Shown here one piece after another: positions 17,099 through 24,116 of a stretch of 64,000 nt of DNA (positions are counted from its first letter, which is position 1; every line of letters begins with the position of its first letter). The notes below the pieces were generated by a model, which was given only the letters and a program-made list of their open reading frames with translations, was not told where the DNA came from and did no database searches. A program made the position numbers and the translations under genes. Source of the stretch: Actinomyces oris (GTDB lineage Bacteria; Actinomycetota; Actinomycetes; Actinomycetales; Actinomycetaceae); the NCBI RefSeq assembly GCF_001553935.1, contig NZ_CP014232.1, forward strand, positions 620,001 to 684,000, in the 5' to 3' direction.

Positions 17099-18385
17099 TC
17101 ACACTAGCACTTTCGTGATAACGTTAGAACGATCAAATGTGTCAACATCAAGCATTGGTACATACCTATCGTTGTCGCGTTCATACTCGTAGACGGTGAA
17201 ACTGAGAGTATTGACATTTCTGCCGATCAAGAACGCTAGTGGTAGCGGACACCTCATCATGAGGTCAATATGAGCCGCACCGTGAGAGCCAGAGAGGTCA
17301 CGGATCATGTTGGAAGCCTCCCTCGCGATGCGCGCCCCGTCATTGGGATCGATTTTCCCGGGCTCCCGCATTCCAATGCGCGCAGAATATCTGATATTCT
17401 CTTTATTCGCCTCAACGAATGAAGTGAATGCAGAGTCAAGCCGCCCAGCAACAAGGTCCAGATATACGGCGACTCGAGCACGCCCCGCCGAAGACTCATT
17501 ACAGACTCTTTGATCTGTTAGGTGAAGAAAACTTTCGTTCTGGTCACCGTTATTCTCCCGCCCCCAGTTCTCGCCGCTCTGCCGAACGATTGCTCGTTTA
17601 ACAAACGTCTCAGGGAACTGCGTCCCCAAAACAAAGGCGAGGAACAAGTGAGCCGTCCCCTCGATTTGCAACACCGAAGGTGATACATACTCTACAGCCT
17701 TCCGCGTCTCTTTGAGGGTGTCCTTGAACGTTTTCAGCGCTTCCCTATTGAAACGGTCACCGCTCTTCGGCGCAGCCAGTCGAAGGTCAAGGTAGTTACC
17801 TGACAATGCATGGTCGACAGACTCTTCCCAAGAATACAAACCAAGCCGAACGATCCTATCGTCCTTCTCTTGACATGCTTGATGAATCCTTTTGACTCGC
17901 TCCGTCGCCATCGCCCCCACAAGGGCAACAAGATCTTCTTCTTCCGCCCCGAACTGCTTGATCAACGAAAGCGGACCCCTCAAATCGCTTTCAACCGTAA
18001 CCGTACGCATGCGGCGATCTGGCGCAGAATAGTCAAGACCCTCCCTCACGGCATCCTTATCATTGACGTTGATGATGCAAATCGGGAACGTTGGATCGTT
18101 ATCTAGCAGCTGCAGAAACCCTGGGACCTCATTTTTGGAGATCACGTCGCTGTGCGCCGTATCTTCGGTTGAAATCACGATGGCTCCTGAAATTGTTTGC
18201 TCGATAGCCCGGTCTACCCTTTTTTCGATGTGCCCCACTTGCATTGCTTCAGAGTCAATCCACACGGGCACGCCGACAGACTTAAGCAATGTCGACACAC
18301 GATCGGCAATCGATTTACCATCGGAATGACGGTACGAGATAAACACCGGACCATACGGATCGATCTGCAACTCTGCTGAACTCAT
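17099..18385 (-). CDS. TIR-SAVED NADase effector
   Basis: Predicted second-messenger-activated immune effector and first gene of the CRISPR operon. The TIR domain (about residues 10-135) starts VFISYRHSDGKSIADRV, continues VPVWIDSEAM, and has SKNEV with Glu86 in the place of the NAD+-cleaving glutamate. The SAVED domain (about 200-428) includes HLFLAFVLGTQFPETFVKRA and ends LPLAFLIGRNVNTLSFTVYEYE...YVPMLDV, the family's typical end. In studied TIR-SAVED proteins from CBASS, cyclic triadenylate binding makes the protein form filaments and destroy NAD+. Here no CBASS cyclase is present; Cas10 next door is the likely messenger source. AGAAGGA lies just before the ATG. AT-richer than the rest of the operon. 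Confidence 0.9.
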   Translation of the reverse strand: MSSAELQIDPYGPVFISYRHSDGKSIADRVSTLLKSVGVPVWIDSEAMQVGHIEKRVDRAIEQTISGAIVISTEDTAHSDVISKNEVPGFLQLLDNDPTFPICIINVNDKDAVREGLDYSAPDRRMRTVTVESDLRGPLSLIKQFGAEEEDLVALVGAMATERVKRIHQACQEKDDRIVRLGLYSWEESVDHALSGNYLDLRLAAPKSGDRFNREALKTFKDTLKETRKAVEYVSPSVLQIEGTAHLFLAFVLGTQFPETFVKRAIVRQSGENWGRENNGDQNESFLHLTDQRVCNESSAGRARVAVYLDLVAGRLDSAFTSFVEANKENIRYSARIGMREPGKIDPNDGARIAREASNMIRDLSGSHGAAHIDLMMRCPLPLAFLIGRNVNTLSFTVYEYERDNDRYVPMLDVDTFDRSNVITKVLV

Positions 18386-18737
18386 TACGTCCTTCTTCTC
18401 TCATTCAACTTGCCGCGAATCGCGCCGACTGGGAGTTGCCCCTCGAACCCTTGAGGAAACCACGGTCGATCCAAGCCTGATGACATCGGCTCCGATCATA
18501 GCCACATGGAGAGATTCTCGCGGCACTTCTATGAAGTAAATTCATCAACTATCCGCAGGGCCGACTACACCACCGAGGAACCTCCGTACGCCCGGATATC
18601 CGAGTAATGGAGCCAAACTCGCCCATGACAGTGGTGCGATAGCGCTTATCACTCTCGATGCTCCCCCAGATCACCCTCAGCACGCCACTACACTCATTAC
18701 CTAACGATCACATCATTCTCATCACTATCGACAATTA
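18386..18737. other. Non-coding gap upstream of the CRISPR effector operon
   Basis: 352 bp between the divergent TIR-SAVED gene and the membrane-protein gene. It is AT-richer towards its right end, where CACTCATTACCTAACG and similar tracts could hold promoters for both directions. I see no repeat, hairpin terminator or coding sequence. The operon promoter must lie here or very near the TIR-SAVED start. Confidence 0.5.
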
Positions 18738-19421
18738 ATGGGGTCACGGCTTCGGCGCGCAGGGTCCCACGGGTGCTCCTTCTGCCAGGTTCAACAGGGA
18801 GGGTTCTTCCCGCTGGCCCAGGTTGAGGGGCGTTTCATCGAGGCGATTCTGCTCATGCTGCTTCAGCGCTTCCGGGCGTCCTCGCTCATGGCTTGTCTAG
18901 CCGACGTTCAGCCGCGTGCTGCGGATGAGGTGGATCGTGTGATCGAGCTCGACTCGGAGGCAGTCGGGTTCGTCGTCTCCGAGCAGTGGACCATGATGAC
19001 CGACGCCGACAGACAGCTCGACGCCTTCCTGACCTACCTGCTGGACACTTACCGGATTCCTCTACTGGTTGAGGAGGCCAGAGATCAGGCGCACAGGCTC
19101 CGCGAGAACGTACTGATGCGCATCGGCCGCGCCGACCAGAAGGCCGAGGAGGAGCGCGCCCGCTCCACACGGGTCATGGAGATCGCCTTGGCGGTCCTGA
19201 CCTTCATAGGCCTGCCGCTGAGCGTGTTCCTGGAGATCTGGTCCAACTGGGAGGCCGCCAAGGGTATTGCGGTCCGGCACCAGCGCATCGGCGGCTGGGA
19301 CGCGGGATGGGGGTGGATTCTTGGCTTCGGTCTTATCAGGTCGGTCCTCATCTGCGATAGGATCTGGCTGCTCGTTGACAAGGTGGGCGGCCAGGTAGCT
19401 CGGCGTGGGAAACGCTCCTGA
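18738..19421 (+). CDS. Unidentified membrane protein beside the CRISPR locus
   Basis: 227 residues with no assigned family. A hydrophobic stretch near residue 35 is followed by a charged helical segment (about 95-150, EEARDQAHRLRENVLMRIGR). Then come a transmembrane helix (MEIALAVLTFIGLPLSVFLEIW) and a second one (GWGWILGFGLIRSVLICDRIWLLV). A long helix leading into two membrane helices recalls CorA-type folds, and CorA-like proteins do serve as type III effectors, but the CorA GMN motif is absent. No good ribosome site precedes the ATG, so the N-terminus may be truncated. Its last codons (VGGQVARRGKRS) lie in a DNA segment that is repeated upstream of leader 5 at 22750, so the 3' end may have been acquired with that unit. 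Confidence 0.5.
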   Translation: MGSRLRRAGSHGCSFCQVQQGGFFPLAQVEGRFIEAILLMLLQRFRASSLMACLADVQPRAADEVDRVIELDSEAVGFVVSEQWTMMTDADRQLDAFLTYLLDTYRIPLLVEEARDQAHRLRENVLMRIGRADQKAEEERARSTRVMEIALAVLTFIGLPLSVFLEIWSNWEAAKGIAVRHQRIGGWDAGWGWILGFGLIRSVLICDRIWLLVDKVGGQVARRGKRS

Positions 19422-19464
19422 CGCCGAGCCCGGGGACCGGATCCACCCCATCACAGCAGGATAT

Positions 19465-19680
19465 GCCCGCAATCACAGGCGGGAACGTCGACCTTTTGGC
19501 TTGACGTCGTCGGAAGCTGGTGGCTGAAGGTGCCTGAGGGGGCGTCGGTGGCGCTTGCCGTCAGGACGCCGAAAAGTGGTTAAATAGGGGCGGTGCTGGC
19601 CGGTCCCGCGGGGTGCTCGCGGAGCCGGTAGCGCTCCAACCCCTGGAAGTGGCGCAACGACGCCACTCCCAGAGGCAGGG
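19465..19680 (+). promoter_or_regulatory. CRISPR leader 4
   Basis: Fourth leader copy, with CCTTTTGGCTTGACGTCGTC, GGTTAAATAGGGG and CCCAGAGGCAGGG ending at the first repeat. It starts 43 bp after the stop of the membrane-protein gene. Confidence 0.8.
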
Positions 19681-21023
19681 GTCAGAAAGCACCAAGCACC
19701 AGAAGGTGCATTAAGACAGGTTCCCCCAGATGTTGCGCTGGAGGTATCCCCACTGTCAGAAAGCGCCCAGCACCAGAAGGTGCATTAAGACCTGAACACT
19801 GGCAGCAACAACATCTCCGTCAAAGTGTCAGAAAGCACCCAGCACCAGAAGGTGCATTAAGACCCCCCGGATCAGGGTTTGCCGACTGATAGAAGGCAAG
19901 TCAGAAAGCACCCAGCACCAGAAGGTGCATTAAGACCCCCCGGATCAGGGTTTGCCGACTGATAGAAGGCAAGTCAGAAAGCACCCAGCACCAGAAGGTG
20001 CATTAAGACTCTCTCCTCGCTGATCGAAATATATGTGTGTGTCAGAAAGCACCCAGCACCAGAAAGTGCATTAAGACCAGATCTCCGACACTCAGGAGGG
20101 GATGGCAATTCTGGTCAGAAAGCACCCAGCACCAGAAAGTGCATTAAGACCTCAACGCGAGGCTGATGACGGAGCGGGGTTTCCGCGTCAGAAAGTACCC
20201 AGCACCAGAAGGTGCATTAAGACTTGAAGTCGCTCTTCCTGCTGGCAGTTGACGACTTGTCAGAAAGCACCCAGCACCAGAAGGTGCATTAAGACACCCA
20301 GGTGCGCATCGTCATGAACATCTCCTTGTCCTGTCAGAAAGCACCCAGCACCAGAAGGTGCATTAAGACTCGATGCCAGGGTTGTAGTAGGTACCCATAG
20401 TTCTTTCTTGTCTGAAAGCACTCAGCACCAGAAGGTGTATTAAGACGTCTCCGTTCGTCACTGGGTGATGAGGTTGGGGTTGGTCAGAAAGCACCCAGCA
20501 CCAGAAGGTGCATTAAGACTGGTTGCCTGACCGGCCACCCTCCTCAATCCGGCTGTCAGAAAGCACCCAGCACCACAAGGTGCATTAAGACTCTGACTCC
20601 CCGACCACCTGGAAGTAGCGCGGCCAGGTCAGAGCGCACCCAACACCACAAGGTGCATTGAGACTTTCAGTCCGACGCGCTTCCGCGTCGGCGTCCCTCG
20701 TCAGAAAGCACCCAGCACCAGAAGGTGCATTAAGACTAATTGTGGCCCGCATTAATATCTGAGTCGATATGGTCAGAAAGCACCCAGCACCACAAGGTGC
20801 ATTAAGACTCCATCTCGAGAATGTAACCAGCGAAGAGTATCCAGGTCAGAAAGCACCTAGCACCAGAAGGTGTATTAAGACGTAGCACAAGCCCCTATGA
20901 GGAGCTGCTCGGGTCAGAAAGCACCCAGCACCACAAGGTGCATTAAGACATGTCGCTGAGCTCGTAGAGGCGCATGAGTACCTCGAGTCAGAAAGTACAC
21001 ACCACCAGAAGGCCTATTCACTG
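19681..21023 (+). CRISPR. CRISPR array 4 (19 repeats)
   Basis: The longest array. Repeats start at 19681, 19755, 19827, 19900, 19973, 20041, 20114, 20187, 20259, 20333, 20410, 20483, 20555, 20628, 20700, 20772, 20845, 20913 and 20987; spacers are 31-40 bp. The spacers at 19864-19899 and 19937-19972 are identical, a duplicated spacer-repeat unit. Repeats with loop ACAA (20555, 20628, 20772, 20913) are mixed with AGAA ones. The last repeat is degenerate and ends in the shared GGCCTATT trailer junction. Confidence 0.98.
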
Positions 21024-21204
21024 GGAATTGCCGTGCGGCGGCTGCCAACAGCGCCGGAAAACGTTCAGTCCAACCGTCGGTCCCTTGAACAGGCCCTCCG
21101 AGCCAACCCGAACCACCCCGCCACCACGGGCGCCGTCCTCCTCGACGGCAACAAAGGCCTCCAATCCAGGTGCATTCGTGCCAGGCGAGCTCGCAGGAAT
21201 TGTG
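21024..21204 (+). repeat. CRISPR trailer segment, copy 1
   Basis: About 170 bp following array 4 is closely related to the sequence after array 5 (23741-23910). Shared blocks include GCCAACAGCGCCGGAAAAC, CCGAACCACCCCGCCACCAC and GGGCGCCGTCCTCCTCGACG. Both copies stay open in one frame (LPTAPEN...NHPATTGAVLLDGN), but there is no ribosome site and no known family. The IS481 element begins at its right end. Confidence 0.6.
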
Positions 21205-22672
21205 ATGTCTCGGGACATGGGTGACAGTTCTGTGTCAGGACTTCGGTGACGTTTGGTGTGTCGGGACATGGGTGACAGTTAGAGCCTCTTGCGGCCGCGG
21301 CCTCCGCGCTGGTTGGTGGGGTCGGGTGGGTGGTGAGAGACGTAGGAAGTGCCTTGGGGCGGCCAGGTGTACTGGATCAGGACCTCGCCATGGGGATCAG
21401 CGAAGGTGATGGTTCTGGTGTCCCAGATCGCGATGACCGTGGAGGCGGCCAGGTGGCGGTTGACCAGGAACGCGATGCCACTGATGTGGACGGTGCCGTT
21501 GCGGCCGACGGTCAGCTCGCGCTGTCCGGTGGCACCGATGGGCTTGTGTCGATGCACCTGGTGCCGTGCGGTGGTGTCTGGCTGAGGGGCTGAGCCTCCT
21601 GGGGTGATGGGGGCGGTGTCGCGGTCCGGTCGGGGCGCCTGGGCCACCTCAGTGGCGTCCCAGGCCTGCTGCGGGGTGATGCGCCCGGGTAGACCCTGGT
21701 GGGGGCGCTGGGTGTTGTAGATGAGGTCGAAGCGGTCGACCTGCTCCTGAAGCTCGGCGATGGAGGCGGCCAGGGGCTGCTGGTCCGGGTAGCGGAACGG
21801 GGTCTGGTGGAAGCGCTCATTCTTGCCCTGGGTGCTGGGGTGGTAGGGCTTGGAGGTGATGGGCTCGACCCCCAGGGAGCGCACGTGCTCCACCAGGCGT
21901 CCGGTGACTCCGCGCCGGCTGGGGTTAAGAGCGATGCCGTTGTCGGTCAGCAGACGCTGGGGCACACCCCGGGCGGCTACGCCTTTGTCGAAGACGTCGA
22001 TGGCTGCCTGGCTGGTCTCGCTGGAGGCGACCAGGGAGGCCACCGCCAGGCGGGAGTGGTCGTCCTGGAGCTGGAAGATGACCACCTTGCGTCCTTGGGT
22101 GATGACGTACTCGGTGGCATCGAGCTGCCAGCAGGCATTGGGGGCGGGGTAGACGAACCGTCTCCAGGCCGCCCGTGGTCTCTTGGACGGCTCTGAGCGG
22201 GCCACCCCCTGGTCGCGGAAGAGCCGGGCCAGCCACGCCGGTGAGGGCGCCTTCAGTCCCATGGAGGCCATCTTGTCGTGCACGCTGATCGGGCCGTGGT
22301 CCAAACCTGAGCGTTCCAGGGCCGCCCGCACCTCCAGGGCCTGGGAGCGCACCGCCTCAGGCAGACGGGCCGGGCTGGAGCGCGGGCGACGCGACCGGGG
22401 CTCAAGCACCGCCGCCGGCCCCTCCAGGCGGGCTCGGCGCCGCAAGACGTAGAACGTCTTGCGTGAGATGGAGTGCTCAGCGCAGAACGTCGTCACCGCC
22501 CCACGAGGCGCGTCATCAGGCCACTGGGCGATCGCCAGACGGACACGAGGATCAACACTACGGTTCTTATCAGAGCTCACCGCTCAATCTCAGACCACAA
22601 GTGTCACCCCCAGAACCCACCGAAGTGTCACCCATGTCCTGACACAGAACCGTCACCCATGTCCAGAGACAT
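21205..22672 (-). mobile_element. IS481-family insertion sequence
   Basis: 1468-bp element bounded by 37-bp inverted repeats at 21205-21241 and 22636-22672 that differ at only two positions. The left end reads ATGTCTCGGGACATGG. Short internal copies of GACATGGGTGACA lie just inside both ends. It encodes one intact transposase. No clear target duplication is seen, so one flank may have been rearranged. It separates the trailer of array 4 from a lone terminal repeat at 22682, and thus sits between two CRISPR units. Confidence 0.9.
21279..22580 (-). CDS. IS481-family transposase
   Basis: Intact 433-residue DDE transposase. An N-terminal helix-turn-helix (CAEHSISRKTFYVLRRRAR) precedes the catalytic core: first Asp in CWQLDATEYVITQG, second in LLTDNGIALNPSRRG, and Glu in TQGKNERFHQT. 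The tail has NTQRPHQGLPGRITPQQAW, typical of IS481 members, plus an extra C-terminal domain of about 90 residues. Full length with all three acidic residues, so the element may still be active. Confidence 0.93.
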   Translation of the reverse strand: MSSDKNRSVDPRVRLAIAQWPDDAPRGAVTTFCAEHSISRKTFYVLRRRARLEGPAAVLEPRSRRPRSSPARLPEAVRSQALEVRAALERSGLDHGPISVHDKMASMGLKAPSPAWLARLFRDQGVARSEPSKRPRAAWRRFVYPAPNACWQLDATEYVITQGRKVVIFQLQDDHSRLAVASLVASSETSQAAIDVFDKGVAARGVPQRLLTDNGIALNPSRRGVTGRLVEHVRSLGVEPITSKPYHPSTQGKNERFHQTPFRYPDQQPLAASIAELQEQVDRFDLIYNTQRPHQGLPGRITPQQAWDATEVAQAPRPDRDTAPITPGGSAPQPDTTARHQVHRHKPIGATGQRELTVGRNGTVHISGIAFLVNRHLAASTVIAIWDTRTITFADPHGEVLIQYTWPPQGTSYVSHHPPDPTNQRGGRGRKRL

Positions 22673-22681
22673 AACACCCTT

Positions 22682-22718
22682 GTCAGAAAGCACCCAGCAT
22701 CAGAAAGCCTATTGATGG
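22682..22718 (+). repeat. Stranded terminal CRISPR repeat
   Basis: A single repeat, starting GTCAGAAAGCACCCAGCATC and then AGAAAGCCTATTGATGG, has the degenerate 3' half of a terminal repeat. It follows the insertion sequence by 9 bp and has no array to its left. It marks the end of a deleted or moved array. The sequence after it (GGAACTTACAGTCC...) matches the one after array 1. Confidence 0.75.
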
Positions 22719-22832
22719 AACTTACAGTCCATCTTCATCTCCTTAACGAGCTGGGCGGCCAGGCGGCTCGGCGTGGGAAACGCTCCTGACGTCGAGTCCA
22801 GAGCCCGACTCCATCTCCACCGCAGTAGGTTG

Positions 22833-23049
22833 TGTCCACAGCCACAGTCCGGAACGTCGACCTTTTGGCTTGACGTCGTTGGAAGTTGGTGGCTGGAGGT
22901 GCCCGAGGGTGCGTCGGTGGCGCTTGGCGTCAGGACGCCAAAAGGTGGTTAAATAGGGGAGGTGCCGGCCGGTCCCGCGAGGTGCTCGCGGAGCCGGTGG
23001 CGCTCCAGCCCCTGGAAATGGCGCAACGACGCCACTCCCAGAGGCAGGG
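22833..23049 (+). promoter_or_regulatory. CRISPR leader 5
   Basis: Fifth leader copy: GTGTCCACAGCCACAG, CTTTTGGCTTGACGTCG, GGTTAAATAGGGG, CCCAGAGGCAGGG, then repeat 1 of array 5. Homology to leader 4 extends upstream into GGCGGCCAGGCGGCTCGGCG, which corresponds to the 3' end of the membrane-protein gene at 19380-19420. Confidence 0.8.
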
Positions 23050-23740
23050 GTCAGAAAGCACCCAGCACCAGAAGGTGCATTAAGACGCACTGAACGCCGC
23101 AGCGGCGTAGGACTTGCCGGTCAGAAAGCACCCAGCACCACAAGGTGCATTAAGACTATTCAGCAAAGAGCTGATCCTGGGTGCGCTTATCTGGTCAGAA
23201 AGCACCCAGCACCACAAGGTGCATTAAGACTTCAAGCTCGCTCAGGGCATGCAATGTGTATGAGCAGTCAGAAAGCACCCAGCACCACAAGGTGCATTAA
23301 GACACTTGTCTTATCGTTGTCCGCGAGATGCGAGTATACGTCAGAAAGCACCCAGCACCAGACGGTGCATTAAGACTTCATCGCTCGACGTTGCTGCAAT
23401 ACCAGTTTGTAGGTCAGAAAGCGCCCAGCACCAGAAGGCGCATTAAGACTGAACGCCCCGCCGGCCACCATCACGAACCGGGTCCTGGTCAGAACGCACC
23501 CAGCACCACAAGGTGCATTAAGACGCTGCTGTGGCACATGCAGAGAACATGATGATGCCAGGTCAGAAAGCACCCAGCACCACAAGGTGCATTAAGACTT
23601 AGTGGGCAGCGTTCTCTCGTCTGACAGATGCGGTCAGAAAGCACCCAGCACCAAAAGGTGCATTAAGACCTGTAGCGCGTGGCGTAAAGCCTGTGTGCAG
23701 CTGGTCAGAAAACACCCAGCATCAGAAGCGCCTATTTACG
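23050..23740 (+). CRISPR. CRISPR array 5 (10 repeats)
   Basis: Repeats at 23050, 23120, 23194, 23267, 23340, 23413, 23488, 23562, 23633 and 23704 with spacers of 33-38 bp. Five repeats carry the ACAA loop. The repeat at 23413 has GCGCCC and AGGCGC, while the one at 23704 is the degenerate terminal repeat (AGAAGCGCCTATTTACG). Confidence 0.97.
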
Positions 23741-23910
23741 GGGTTTGCCATGCGGTGGTTGCCAACAGCGCCGGAAAACAGCCAGTCCGACCGCCAGCTC
23801 CTTGAACAGACCCTCCGAGTCGCCCCGAACCACCCCGCCACCACGGGCGCCGTCCTCCTCGACGGCAACCAAGACCTCCACCCCAGGTGGACTCGTGACA
23901 GGTGAGCTCG
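23741..23910 (+). repeat. CRISPR trailer segment, copy 2
   Basis: Second copy of the segment that follows array 4. It marks the right boundary of the CRISPR island. Beyond it, to 24116, only a terminator for the next gene and short GC-rich hairpins are seen; no gene is recognised. Confidence 0.6.
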
Positions 23911-23977
23911 CGCGATTCCACGAAACGTCACGCAGCCAAAACGCCTCTACCGCAGGAACCGGCCAAACAGACGCACA

Positions 23978-24015
23978 CAAAAAGCGGGCGGCACCGAGAA
24001 ACTCGGCATCCGCCC
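23978..24015 (-). terminator. Intrinsic terminator of the LPxTG NlpC-like gene
   Basis: On the minus strand GGGCGG..CCGAG, loop TTT, CTCGG..CCGCCC forms a hairpin followed by GCTTTTTGTG. The T-tract and position about 100 bp after the stop at 24117 fit a Rho-independent terminator. Confidence 0.75.
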
Positions 24016-24116
24016 ACTCGCCGTTCATTCCTTACCCGCCCACGAGCGGGCAGGCAGTCATGCGACCAGACGGCCCGGCGGCGGCTCAAGCCGCCTAGCG
24101 CGCCGCCCCCCCCGAT

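Noticed and set aside
17099..18385. CBASS operon as explanation of the TIR-SAVED gene
   Set aside because: No CD-NTase or CBASS ancillary gene is nearby, and the gene is arranged as part of the Cas operon.
21221..21278. Internal copies of GACATGGGTGACA near the IS ends as a separate repeat family
   Set aside because: They lie inside the element next to its terminal repeats and are best seen as part of its ends.
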